Source: Natrinema sp. CBA1119
GTDB lineage: Archaea > Halobacteriota > Halobacteria > Halobacteriales > Natrialbaceae
NCBI RefSeq assembly: GCF_002572525.1
Contig: NZ_PDBS01000002.1
Coordinates: forward strand, 186,001 to 250,000
Length of the DNA: 64,000 nt
Reading direction: 5' to 3'
The translations under genes were made by a program, and so were the position numbers. The notes beneath the pieces were generated by a model. The model ran no database searches. It was not told the DNA's origin and worked only from the letters and a program-made list of their open reading frames with translations. Shown here one piece after another: positions 9,565-18,507 of the stretch. Each line of letters opens with the position of its first letter. Position 1 is the stretch's first letter.

Positions 9565-11192
9565 CATCCGTTCTAGTTTAGCGACTGGCTGAGACGGATA
9601 TCACGCCGAAATTGCGTCGAGTCTGACCGCAATCATACCGAGATAGCTGCCGTTCGGGCAGACTGGCTGATGTCCGGTCATGTCTCCCGTCGAAGGCGGC
9701 GCACTCGCGGTCGTGAGTGCGCCGCCGTTGCAGAGCCGCCGCTGATCAACAGGGCGATTCGGCCCGTTTCGTCAGGCGAGTTCCTTACCAGAACTCGCCT
9801 GACTCCACCTGTTCACGTAACCGCGGACGGTGTGGATTTGGATCTCGTGCTGACCACAGCAACAGCGAATCAAGATCCGGTAACTCGTAGCCCAGTTCAA
9901 CCATCAGGTACAACTGGATCAGATGTGCGTGCCGTTCGACAGCGTGTGAACATCGTCGCCGAGGAAGTCGCGTCGACGACTCCGAGGCGTCGTCGGCGCA
10001 GTCTCGTTGGTTTGCGTTCAGTTTCTGGAGTTCGTCGGCGATAACCCGGCTCATCAGCAACGAGAGTGCTGCCATGATGATCAGCGCCTCGATGACGTAG
10101 GCATCGGTCGTGTTGATCTCGTCCAAACCGAACCGTGATTTGAGTTCTTTGAACAGCAGTTCGATCTCCCAGCGCGCCCGATAGAGCTGTGCGATATCGG
10201 GCGCGCGGTAGTCGTCTCTGTCGAGGTTCGTCAGGTACAGATGGTATTCGTCGCTGTCGTCATTGCGAACGCCGACTAATCGGAAGGTTCGGGACGTGCT
10301 GGCGCCCGACCCTCGTTTACGGTCGAACGAGAGCGTGATCCGCACGTCGATTTCCTGTCGCTGCAGGTCGTCGAGGACGGCCTGCAGCGACTGGCCTTCT
10401 AGCGGGATGCTGTTCCCTCGCCACGTGCGAAGTTCCTCGACGATTTCGAAGTTCGCGTTTTCTTTGACGCGAGAAACGAACCAGCCGTCATTGGCGTCAA
10501 TGCGGTCGAACAGCCAGAAATCGTAGTAGCCGAGATCAAACAGGATGAGGGCGCCAGCTACCCACTCGCCGGTGGGTAGCTGGCTCCGTTCATGGGTGCT
10601 TGCATCGGTTGTCTGGAATCGCGTCGGAAGCCCAGTCGAGAGCGATTCGGTGAGGTGGAGCTTCGCACCGGCTCGGTCGTCATCAAGCGCGTAAACGTCT
10701 CTGGCGTCTTGGTAGAGCGAGATGATCGTGGCGTCGACGATGAGGACGTCTCGAAATCGTTCGAGACGTCCGGTCAGCTCGGTTTGGTCCGTGTCAAGAT
10801 TCTCGATGGCGTCATCGAGAATCTCTCGAAGGAGTGCGACAAACCCCGGTTTGAACCACCCATGAAATGTCGCATACGAGAGGTCGTCACAGTCAGCCAT
10901 CTCGACGTAGCGTTCAAGAAACGCCTGGATGGATCGATCAGATCCGGCTGCGAAGCCGAGTGAAAGCGTGTAAAACAGGGCGACAACGTCGAGTTTCCGC
11001 TCTCGCTGGATGAGATTCGTTGCGCGAGCACGCTCGCGCAACTCATCGGATGGAAACGCTCTTTGAATGCGGTTCACAACTACTGAATCCGGTAGGGTGT
11101 ACACATTCTCTACCGGACCCTCACGTTTCTAGTTACTGACTATTCTAGCTTGGTGTCTCTGGATCCCCCGATCTGCTAAACTAGAACGGATG
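9565..11192 (-). mobile_element. IS4-family element, ISH8 group, with 10-bp target duplication
   Basis: Ends are defined by inverted repeats CATCCGTTCTAGTTTAGC at 9565-9582 and its complement ending at 11192. The element is flanked on both sides by the 10-base direct repeat ATGAATGTCC (9555-9564 and 11193-11202), the duplication length known for ISH8-type elements. It carries one intact transposase gene on the minus strand. The target was the zinc-ribbon gene upstream of gdh. The perfect duplication argues for recent insertion without later rearrangement. Confidence 0.93.
9785..11104 (-). CDS. IS4-family (ISH8-type) transposase
   Basis: A full-length 439-residue DDE transposase. Catalytic aspartates lie in LIVDATIISLY and LILFDLGYYDFW, and the glutamate in the Y-R-E-K signature YRARWEIELLFKELK. 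The reading frame is intact and lies inside the 9565-11192 element, so the element may still be active. An arginine-rich, lower-complexity stretch near the C-terminus (STRLPRRRCSHAVE) precedes the conserved tail. Confidence 0.95.
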   Translation of the reverse strand: MYTLPDSVVVNRIQRAFPSDELRERARATNLIQRERKLDVVALFYTLSLGFAAGSDRSIQAFLERYVEMADCDDLSYATFHGWFKPGFVALLREILDDAIENLDTDQTELTGRLERFRDVLIVDATIISLYQDARDVYALDDDRAGAKLHLTESLSTGLPTRFQTTDASTHERSQLPTGEWVAGALILFDLGYYDFWLFDRIDANDGWFVSRVKENANFEIVEELRTWRGNSIPLEGQSLQAVLDDLQRQEIDVRITLSFDRKRGSGASTSRTFRLVGVRNDDSDEYHLYLTNLDRDDYRAPDIAQLYRARWEIELLFKELKSRFGLDEINTTDAYVIEALIIMAALSLLMSRVIADELQKLNANQRDCADDASESSTRLPRRRCSHAVERHAHLIQLYLMVELGYELPDLDSLLLWSARDPNPHRPRLREQVESGEFW

Positions 11193-11312
11193 ATGAATGT
11201 CCCAATTGTGGTGGGATTATAAGACCGAAATCTTACCCGGTAGCTGCCCAGAATGTGGCGGAGAAGTACAAAATAGAGTGAATCCCCTCAAATAAGTCGC
11301 CAACCGATATAC

Positions 11313-12614
11313 ATGACATCCAACTCTACAATGACGAACGAAGTAGACCCCGAAGAACAGAGCGATGAATCTGCTCAGAAGACAGCGATTCGCCAGCTCA
11401 ATCACGCTGCAGAACATCTTTCTCTTGACCCAAACGTTGTTGAACGACTCAAACATCCGACTCACGTCCACGAGATCAACATTCCGGTTGAACGGGATGA
11501 TGGGTCGCTTGCAGTGTATACCGGCTATCGAGTACAGCACGATAGTGTCCGTGGGCCATTCAAAGGTGGGTTGCGTTACCATCCTGAGGTTACCCGAGAG
11601 GAATGTATCGGGCTGAGTATGTGGATGACGTGGAAGTGTGCCGTAATGGATCTCCCATTTGGCGGGGCAAAGGGTGGTATCGTCGTCAATCCAAAGGAAT
11701 TGAGTGACGCAGAAACAGAACGGCTTACGCGCCGGTTTACAGAAGAGATCCGTGACGCAATCGGTCCTCATAAAGATATTCCAGCACCTGATATGGGGAC
11801 GGATTCTCAAACTATGGCGTGGCTGATGGATGCGTACAGCATGCAGCAAGGTGAAACCTGCCCAGGCGTTGTTACAGGAAAGCCTCCTGTAATCGGAGGT
11901 AGCCAAGGACGTGAGGAAGCCCCTGGACGAAGTGTCGCAATTATTACTCGGGAAGCACGCGACTATTACGACCAACCACTTGAGGAGACAACTGTTGCCG
12001 TGCAAGGGTTCGGTAGTGTCGGTGCAAATGCTGCTCGTCTGTTAGATGAATGGGGAGCAACAATCGTCGCGATTAGCGACGTAAATGGAGCCGCGTATGA
12101 TCTTAGTGGGATCCCAGTTCACGAGATTCCATCGCACGATGAGGAACCGGAAGCCGTTATGGAATACGCGAATACCCACGCTGAGAACATCATCAGCAAT
12201 GACGAACTGTTTCAGCTCGATGTGGATGTATTGATTCCTGCTGCAATCGGAAATGTGCTCACTGAAGCGAATGCCGACAACGTGCAGGCATCACTCATCG
12301 TCGAAGGGGCAAATGGACCGACGACGAGTACTGGTGATATGATTCTCACAGAACGAGGTATTCCTGTTATTCCCGATATTTTAGCTAATGCGGGCGGCGT
12401 CACAGTGAGCTATTTTGAGTGGTTACAGGATATAAATCGTCGTTCATGGTCGCTGGAGCGAGTGAATGATGAACTCGAAGCAGAAATGAAAGGTGCGTGG
12501 AACGCGGTCAAGAAAGAAGTAAATCAGCGTGATATTACATGGCGCGATGCAACGTATATTGTCGCGCTCGATCGTATTGGACGAGCCCATGAATCTCGCG
12601 GTCTCTGGCCCTGA
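11313..12614 (+). CDS. gdhB: Glutamate dehydrogenase (Glu/Leu/Phe/Val family), copy 1
   Basis: A 433-residue cytoplasmic enzyme interconverting glutamate and 2-oxoglutarate with NAD(P). Substrate-site motifs [10 protein letters not shown] and the catalytic lysine region PFGGAKGGI are present, as are the conserved PAPDMGTD, the Rossmann motif VQGFGSVG, and the terminal EGANGPTT and NAGGV..SYFEW blocks. Full length for the family. The N-terminus is slightly longer than bacterial homologues and acidic. It follows the IS-split zinc-ribbon gene; the insertion may have separated gdh from its original promoter (inference). Copy 2 at 40056 is very similar throughout. Confidence 0.95.
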   Translation: MTSNSTMTNEVDPEEQSDESAQKTAIRQLNHAAEHLSLDPNVVERLKHPTHVHEINIPVERDDGSLAVYTGYRVQHDSVRGPFKGGLRYHPEVTREECIGLSMWMTWKCAVMDLPFGGAKGGIVVNPKELSDAETERLTRRFTEEIRDAIGPHKDIPAPDMGTDSQTMAWLMDAYSMQQGETCPGVVTGKPPVIGGSQGREEAPGRSVAIITREARDYYDQPLEETTVAVQGFGSVGANAARLLDEWGATIVAISDVNGAAYDLSGIPVHEIPSHDEEPEAVMEYANTHAENIISNDELFQLDVDVLIPAAIGNVLTEANADNVQASLIVEGANGPTTSTGDMILTERGIPVIPDILANAGGVTVSYFEWLQDINRRSWSLERVNDELEAEMKGAWNAVKKEVNQRDITWRDATYIVALDRIGRAHESRGLWP

Positions 12615-12670
12615 TTAGGGCCTTCGAATAGGTTTCGACCCTTCGGATTCCGGGGAGCGAGATTAGTGTG

Positions 12671-13645
12671 CTATTGATCTTTATGTGCGCTATACACGTC
12701 TAGTAGCTCTTGGTACCGATTCCGTATTGTGAACTCGCTCACTCCTATCGTCTCATCTACCGTCTTCTGAGTTATGTGTTCGTTCGTTAGACGTGCTGCC
12801 GCGTAGAGTGCCGAAGCTGCGAGTCCCGAAGGGGTTTTTCCGATGTGTATTCCATCGTCCTTTGCTGCCTCAAGTATGTCCCGTGCAACATGTTCCGCTT
12901 CATCACTTACTCCAAGTTCCGATGCAAACTGATGAAGATATTGAGCAGGATCAGCAGGCGCAATCTCCAGACCGAGCTCACTCGAGAGGTAGCGGTATGC
13001 TCTCTGAATGGGGATCTTTTCAACACGACTGACTGATTCGAACGTGGTGAGCATCCGCGGCGTACTATGTTTCCGAGCTGCTGCATAGAGACAAGCAGTT
13101 GTCATCGCTTCAATTGAGCGCCCAGGAAGGAGTTCTTCGTCGACAGCCCGTCGATATAATACTGCGGCGGTTTCACGACACGGATCTGATAATCCAAGCG
13201 CTGACGCCATACGCTCGAGTTCTCCGAATGCCTGCTTTAGGTTCCGTTCTTGAGAATTTTTTGAAGTAAATCGTTCGTTCCACGTTCTGAGTCGACGTAA
13301 CTGCCTCCGCTTTCGAATTGGAATTTCATTTCCATATATATCCTTATTCCGCCAGCCGATCGTCGTACTGAGACCTTTATCGTGTCTCAGTTCCGTAATT
13401 GGAGCTCCAACTCGTCGGCGTTCGTTCTCCTCGTTATCGAAGGACCGCCACTCAGGGCCGTAGTCGATTCTAGCGTCGTCAAGTACTAACCCGCAACCTG
13501 TACATACACGTTCGCCGTGTTCTTCGTCATGCCGAATTCGCCCTGAGCACTCCGGACATACTGAACGCTGCCGAGTCGGCGCGGTATCCCGCTTCTTTTC
13601 CTGAGTCTGCTGTTTTTCGGCTGTATTGACGGTCATTTCAGTCAT
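12671..13645 (-). CDS. tfb: Transcription initiation factor TFB
   Basis: A 324-residue TFB, the archaeal TFIIB that bridges TBP-bound promoter DNA and RNA polymerase. The N-terminal zinc ribbon is complete (VCPECSGRI ... RVCTGCGLVL, about residues 29-54) and is followed by the B-reader region (DYGPEWRSFD, RVGAP). Two cyclin repeats end in helix-turn-helix segments (about 130-220 and 225-318). Monocistronic and convergent with gdh copy 1. Haloarchaea commonly carry several TFBs with overlapping promoter sets; which promoters this one serves cannot be told from sequence. Confidence 0.95.
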   Translation of the reverse strand: MTEMTVNTAEKQQTQEKKRDTAPTRQRSVCPECSGRIRHDEEHGERVCTGCGLVLDDARIDYGPEWRSFDNEENERRRVGAPITELRHDKGLSTTIGWRNKDIYGNEIPIRKRRQLRRLRTWNERFTSKNSQERNLKQAFGELERMASALGLSDPCRETAAVLYRRAVDEELLPGRSIEAMTTACLYAAARKHSTPRMLTTFESVSRVEKIPIQRAYRYLSSELGLEIAPADPAQYLHQFASELGVSDEAEHVARDILEAAKDDGIHIGKTPSGLAASALYAAARLTNEHITQKTVDETIGVSEFTIRNRYQELLDVYSAHKDQ

Positions 13646-13930
13646 AATTTCGTGAACATGAGGTCATCTGAATCCCCTTTGGGGGATGGTGTTCCCTATC
13701 ATTAGTTGTCCAAGGAGCCCTATGTATGATAGGTGGATTCCCACCCTATAGGAACCAGCTTACGTTTCTCCAGGGCTACAAGGCGAGTATCTCGAAGCAT
13801 AACCTCGAGAGGGTTTACAGCAATCTATCTCTAATTCTTCTTGAGGGGGCGCTTTGACTACTGTATCCAAAACCAACATTATCCACATAAAATCCGCAAC
13901 TTTTTGTTATCGTGATCTCAACAGCATATC
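13646..13930. other. Intergenic with inverted repeats upstream of tfb
   Basis: Contains a CCCCTTTGGGGG palindrome near 13673-13685 and a pair CCTATCAT / ATGATAGG about 25 bases apart. These may be operator or transcript-end structures; function is inferred only from symmetry. The divergent small membrane ORF starts at 13931. Confidence 0.3.
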
Positions 13931-14152
13931 ATGCCTATACAAGACTATTTTGAGTCCGATATCCGTTTCTACTATGCGGTCGGCGTATTTATCATTGCTA
14001 TATACCTCATAGGAATTATCGGGATGGCAATCGTGGATTCTACCAGTATTGATGGAACGACTCTGATCCCGCTTAGTGGTGGCTTCTTCCTGTTTATGTT
14101 TGTTTACTTCATATCGATAAGCGTTCAACTCCTTGAGGAGGAGGAGTTCTGA
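13931..14152 (+). CDS. Small two-helix membrane protein, unrecognised
   Basis: A 73-residue protein with two hydrophobic stretches (about residues 14-34 and 46-64) and an acidic tail LLEEEEF. It sits alone between tfb and the TFB fragment. Hydrophobic pattern and acidic end support a real protein; no family recognised. Confidence 0.5.
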   Translation: MPIQDYFESDIRFYYAVGVFIIAIYLIGIIGMAIVDSTSIDGTTLIPLSGGFFLFMFVYFISISVQLLEEEEF

Positions 14153-14253
14153 TAACTGCCCCTATTTCGGACATCGCTGTTGTTCTTTATAGAACAGAAG
14201 ATCAATCACACCCTGAGTGTTTAACCTTCTAGGAACCAATAGGCAATTAACTG

Positions 14254-14394
14254 ATGGAACGCCCGACTCGTCAGAAAGAGCGTGATGATGAGACAGAGCG
14301 TGAATCACCTAAACAAGAAGACGTTCAGACCTGTCCTGAATGTGATTCAAGTACACTCATTAAATCAGATCTCGCGAACAGTTCGCTGCAATAA
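14254..14394 (+). pseudogene. N-terminal fragment of a TFB gene
   Basis: A 46-codon frame beginning MERPTRQKERDDE and reaching the first zinc-ribbon knuckle TCPECDSSTLIKSD, the standard N-terminus of haloarchaeal TFB. It then abruptly runs into DNA that is the 3' end of the convergent ATPase gene. The second knuckle and all cyclin repeats are absent. The join lies near 14365, showing that the ATPase segment was spliced onto a tfb gene by recombination. If translated, the peptide would hold only half a zinc ribbon. Confidence 0.75.
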
Positions 14395-16885
14395 GACCGC
14401 AACTAGTGAGTACCGCAATCGCTGCTGTCAGTGGGTTTAGTAGCCCAACAATAGCGACGGATAGTGCAAGTGCGTTATAAATGAGAGCTAATCGGTTATT
14501 CTGTTGAACGCGATGATAGGCTGAACTCGCTATGTCAAATGCTGTTTCCACGGAAGCTATATCACTGTCAACAAGCGTGATATCAGCTGCATCAGCTGCT
14601 AACGCAGTCCCACTTGCCAACGAAACACCGAGATCGGCGGCAGCAAGTGCAGGTGCATCATTCGTCCCGTCACCTACCATTGTGACCTGGCCACTAGATT
14701 TGAGCCGATGAATCGTCGCAGTCTTTCCTTCAGGTGGCACACCAGCAAACACGTGTTCAACGTGGAGATGACGACGGAAAAAGTCGGTAGCCTCTTCATC
14801 GTCACCAGTTAGCACAACGATCTCTGCCCCACGCTCACTGAGTTGGGTGATAGCCTCGTCCCAACCTTCTCGTGGCTCATCACCAACAATAATGATTCCC
14901 TCTGCAACACCATCTCGGCCGACGATGACAGGGAGCCGACCGAATCCGCGGGCTTCAATGACACGCGTTTCGATTTCCTCACTTACATTCCACCCTTGTT
15001 CTTTGAAGAGATCAAGATTTCCAACTAAGATCTTTACCCCATCTACGACTCCTTCAACACCCTTTGCATGAGTTCGAAACTCACTGACTTGATCCGACTG
15101 ACTTTCGTCGTAATCGTCAATAACGCCGCCGTCAGGGTGAGAGGGATCCTTTTCTTCTGCCTCATAGGAAAAAGTATCTACGATGGCGTTCGCGGCAGGG
15201 TGGGAAGCCAGACGTTCCAGTTCCGCAGCGGCCGCTAGTAGATCCTGCGGGGCCTCGGTTTCGATTACTTCCATCTCTCCGGTCGTCAGGGTGCCTGTCT
15301 TGTCAAAGACGATAAAATCGGTCTCTCGAAGGCGTTCAAAGACGGTTTCATCGAACACAACAACACCCTGCCGTAATGCCTCTTCGAGGCTAGTCGCAAC
15401 AGACAACGGAGTTGCGAGGCCGAGTACCCATGGACAGCCGACGATGAATACCGTCAAGAACGCCAATAGACCAGCAGAGAATTCGACACTAAGTACAAAT
15501 GATATTGCACCAGTAATGATAGCTACGCCCACAAGAGGTGGAATGATTCGGGAGGCCAAGTAATCGGCCCGACGCTGAATACCGTGTTCTGCACTCTGAA
15601 GATTCCACACGGATGTCGTGATCCGGTCGATACTACTTATCGCATCGTCACCAACCTCAACGATAGCCGCGCTATCCGTTACGATTGATCCTCCGACGAT
15701 ATCATCCCCTTCTTGCTTCACGACTGGGAGGGATTCTCCTGTTATGACTGATTCACTCACTGTACAGTCGCCGTCAACCAGTACCCCATCAACAGGGGTT
15801 CGTTCACCTTGGCGGACAAGAACCCGATCACCAGAAGTCACTTCTTCAACTGCAACTTCTGTCGTAGTTCCATCTTCGTTATAAACCCGAGCAGCGTCCA
15901 CGTGCGAAACGGTGAGATCAGTGAGCCGATCGAGTGCACGCTGTTTTACTGACGATTCGTAGAATACTGCCGCCGTCACGACAGCTGCGGCCACCACAGT
16001 CAGATCGTAGAAGATGTCGTTTCGACCGAAGAGAACTGCGACTGTACTGTAGACATAGGCGCTCATGACAGTAATTGCAACAAGGAGGTCCATGTTCGGC
16101 TGTCGCATCTTCAAACTCACGTACGCCCCGCGCAGCACAGGTAATCCGGTGAAGAGCAGAATTATTCCGGTGAGTCCGAAGTAGAGGCGTAAGAAGAGCA
16201 GTCCACCGCCGCTATCCAACTCAAAAGAACCCGCGAAAATTTGGAGCGCATCCCAATCGAGAAACGAGGCAAGATGTGTGGGATAAAGTAATGCCACGTA
16301 CGGAATCATCAAAAACGCACCAAAGAGAATCCCAGCAGCATACCGCATACCCAGCATCTCATCAGTCCGTCGCTTACGCACCCCATCCATTTCTCGTGAC
16401 CGCCGTGATGTACCGGTTGTACTTTGATTAGCTTCTGAGACATCATCACGGAAATACGCCGTATATCCAAGCGTACTCAGCCCATCACGGAGGTCTGTCT
16501 TTGAAATTCGCTCAGGGTCATATTCAACACGAATCGTCTCCGTGACGTAACTTGCTTCCGCGTCGGTAACACCCTCGGATTCTTCAGCAACTGATTCCAG
16601 AAACGCTTCACACGTCGCAGAATGCATTCCATCGATCCGAAGGAAAATATGAACTACTTCCCCATCAAATTCCCCTCTGTTTATTTTTTCACTCTCAAAA
16701 ATTCTATTGTCAAAGGAGCTAAGATGATCGTTGTTTGACTCACTATCTTTAGCACCAAGTGTCTTCTGAACATCACGACAGCCGACACAGCAGTATAAAA
16801 GCTTATCCTTGTCAGTAACAGGGTCTGTGGGTAGAGGCCTGCCACAGAGGCTACAATCGCCGTCTCCTGTAGGCTCACCAGCCAA
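14360..16885 (-). CDS. P1B-type ATPase paralogue with CPW instead of CPC
   Basis: An 841-residue relative of the pump at 6500, with the N-terminal C11xxC14 / C32-C33xxC36 cluster, a heavy-metal domain, and intact TGES, DKTGT, SHP and GDGTNDAPA motifs. Two metal-binding sites differ: the domain motif reads GMHSATC (Ser at 89 for Cys) and the membrane motif reads CPW at 484-486, each one base change from the usual codon. The catalytic machinery is therefore conserved while copper coordination is reduced. It may transport another ion, act in regulation, or be drifting. The start is a TTG at 16885 (an in-frame stop lies just upstream). The 3' end overlaps a truncated TFB gene. Confidence 0.85.
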   Translation of the reverse strand: MAGEPTGDGDCSLCGRPLPTDPVTDKDKLLYCCVGCRDVQKTLGAKDSESNNDHLSSFDNRIFESEKINRGEFDGEVVHIFLRIDGMHSATCEAFLESVAEESEGVTDAEASYVTETIRVEYDPERISKTDLRDGLSTLGYTAYFRDDVSEANQSTTGTSRRSREMDGVRKRRTDEMLGMRYAAGILFGAFLMIPYVALLYPTHLASFLDWDALQIFAGSFELDSGGGLLFLRLYFGLTGIILLFTGLPVLRGAYVSLKMRQPNMDLLVAITVMSAYVYSTVAVLFGRNDIFYDLTVVAAAVVTAAVFYESSVKQRALDRLTDLTVSHVDAARVYNEDGTTTEVAVEEVTSGDRVLVRQGERTPVDGVLVDGDCTVSESVITGESLPVVKQEGDDIVGGSIVTDSAAIVEVGDDAISSIDRITTSVWNLQSAEHGIQRRADYLASRIIPPLVGVAIITGAISFVLSVEFSAGLLAFLTVFIVGCPWVLGLATPLSVATSLEEALRQGVVVFDETVFERLRETDFIVFDKTGTLTTGEMEVIETEAPQDLLAAAAELERLASHPAANAIVDTFSYEAEEKDPSHPDGGVIDDYDESQSDQVSEFRTHAKGVEGVVDGVKILVGNLDLFKEQGWNVSEEIETRVIEARGFGRLPVIVGRDGVAEGIIIVGDEPREGWDEAITQLSERGAEIVVLTGDDEEATDFFRRHLHVEHVFAGVPPEGKTATIHRLKSSGQVTMVGDGTNDAPALAAADLGVSLASGTALAADAADITLVDSDIASVETAFDIASSAYHRVQQNNRLALIYNALALSVAIVGLLNPLTAAIAVLTSCGLIAANCSRDLI

Positions 16886-17120
16886 TAACTACCCCCTCCA
16901 TTACCTGAAAGGCGGGATGAATTCCAACGGCCCCATTCTTGAATAGACCCATTACAAGAAATATTGCCCCGAGGGTAATAAGCGCAATTATAACGAGTTG
17001 TTGCCTACCTGGTCTCTGTGAAGAGATTTCGATCGCGAAAACGCGAGAGATAGAGAGAACACTGCTGCTATCAAACCAATTATCGGGGTCAGGCGTTCAA
17101 AGCAACCGTACTTTGTTGAT
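16886..17120 (-). pseudogene. Frameshifted small membrane protein upstream of the CPW ATPase
   Basis: Two overlapping frames each read as a membrane helix: LTPIIGLIAAVFSLSLAF in the upstream frame and LVIIALITLGAIFLVMGLF in the downstream frame. The shift lies in the short polar link (around 17000-17020). The downstream frame ends in TGA overlapping the ATPase start region, suggesting the two were once coupled. No family recognised, and no start codon for the upstream frame was identified. Limits are approximate. Confidence 0.4.
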
Positions 17121-17586
17121 ACAGACTTACAAGCTTTCCTTGGATTTCCTGTACGATCGAAAAGGGTGTAATATGTGATGGACTTTTAAAATGAACTAGT
17201 ACAAGTAGTTTTATCGCTGGTCGCTTGCCAAGAGGGGTTGATAGGCGGCCTAGTTTCTGAGCAACCTAACCGGTTGACGAACAACCTGACCTGCCCTGTT
17301 TCATTTTCAGCTCGCTATTCATCAAGCGCTGATATCTATCGTGATAGGATATCCTATAATATTGATAACATCTATAACACCCACTGTGTATATGCTTAAA
17401 CAGGAAGTGATCACGCTAACTCGTACGCTCTCCAGCGGGAAAGTCTCCCAAAAGAGCCCGTGTGAAGATCCCGATCATCTATCAGGCGTTGTGTGGATGG
17501 CAGTTAGAGTTGGACACGGCCGCCTGAGGCCGGAATCGTCTAGTAACTGTTCCGAATCCGCATCTCAATTCTTAGTTCGATTATTC
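17121..17586. other. Intergenic, no supported gene
   Basis: Mixed composition with no convincing frame. A partly repeated AACCTGACC/AACCTAACC pattern occurs near 17265-17295. It lies at the junction between the ATPase block and the ComA-like block. Confidence 0.35.
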
Positions 17587-18414
17587 TCAATTGCCCTTCC
17601 AAGTGACGGTCCGCCCCCAGGTGGTCGCCTTCCCCCAGAGGCCGGACCGCATGCACTCTAGCTCGACGATCTGGGAATTATCGACGAACAGGTTAATCTC
17701 GGGCCCGAAGTTCTTGATGTACCACTCGAACATCTCCGGTCCCGGCGCCTCAAATACGAGGTTCTCGATCCCGAGCTCGTTCGCGATCTGGTAGGCGACG
17801 TCGGTGCGCCACTCGGTGACCTCCTCAGTAATGCCCTCGGCTTCGACCATCAGGAGGTCCGCGCCAGTCTCCAGGTGGCGACGGCCCTCCTCGATGGCCT
17901 GCTCGGGATCCTGCTGGCCCTGCTCCTCGAGGATCTCTGGATCGGTGGCTCCACCTGCTCCGAACTGGACGTTGATCTCCGGCTTCGGGTCGACCTCGTA
18001 GTCCTTGGCGACAATCTCCGTCATGCGCACCATGTCGTCGGTTCCGATGGTGAGGAAGCCGCTCGATAGCTCGACGATGTCGAACCCGAGGCGTTCGGCC
18101 TCCTCGAAGTACCGCTCGACTTTGTCATTGGCACGGATGAGGACGTTCTCGACGAACCCGCCTGTGGAGACTTTGACGTCGTGCTCGTGGCAGACATCGA
18201 TCAACTCAGTGACTGCCTCCTCAGGCATCAGGGCGAACGACCCGCCACTGAACTTGTAGATATCGACGTATTGCCCCATCGTCTCTAGGATGTCCCGTAG
18301 TTCGCGGGGCCCCATCGGATCATAGTACGGTCCCCTGATCTCCGTGATTCCTTTGTCTCGGGGCTTCTCCTCGCGTTCGTTGTGGTGCAGGAACTCGAAG
18401 GTACGGTCGACCAT
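17587..18414 (-). CDS. Phosphosulfolactate synthase-like protein (ComA family)
   Basis: A 275-residue TIM-barrel protein of the PF02679 type. The family's first known reaction adds sulfite to phosphoenolpyruvate in coenzyme M synthesis. Conserved blocks include KPRDKGITEIRGP, DIYKFSGGSF, HDVKVSTGGF, IELS-type segment DIVELSSGF, MVEAEGI and IFEAP-like LVFEAPGPEMF. Haloarchaea do not make coenzyme M, so the substrate here is probably different. An MmgE/PrpD gene (now broken) lies immediately upstream on the same strand, suggesting a small catabolic or sulfonate/organic-acid operon (inference). Confidence 0.88.
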   Translation of the reverse strand: MVDRTFEFLHHNEREEKPRDKGITEIRGPYYDPMGPRELRDILETMGQYVDIYKFSGGSFALMPEEAVTELIDVCHEHDVKVSTGGFVENVLIRANDKVERYFEEAERLGFDIVELSSGFLTIGTDDMVRMTEIVAKDYEVDPKPEINVQFGAGGATDPEILEEQGQQDPEQAIEEGRRHLETGADLLMVEAEGITEEVTEWRTDVAYQIANELGIENLVFEAPGPEMFEWYIKNFGPEINLFVDNSQIVELECMRSGLWGKATTWGRTVTWKGN

Positions 18415-18507
18415 GGTACGTCCAACGCTTCGTGCGCTGCATACTTAGTCAGCAGGCCAACCGAAGTCAGAAATGCCGACCGTGGCGTGCCAACTGACGG
18501 AAACTCC

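Larger units (their letters stand above)
9513..11295 (+). pseudogene. Small rubrerythrin-like zinc-ribbon protein, frameshifted and split by an IS
   Basis: Joining the flanks of the insertion (9513-9564 and 11203-11295) gives a gene of about 50 codons: start MFDVKADA, then in shifted frames YECPNCGGII and [17 protein letters not shown], i.e. two CPxCG knuckles. Two single-base shifts and the insertion inactivate it. It ends 18 bases before glutamate dehydrogenase. The second glutamate dehydrogenase at 40056 is also preceded by a damaged copy of the same zinc-ribbon family (39919-40059), so the pair is an ancestral neighbourhood. The protein's role is unknown; rubredoxin-like knuckles suggest metal binding. 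Confidence 0.7.

Noticed and set aside
16939-17178. 79-codon plus-strand ORF
   Set aside because: Opposite to the membrane-helix remnant on the minus strand, which is the better explanation.
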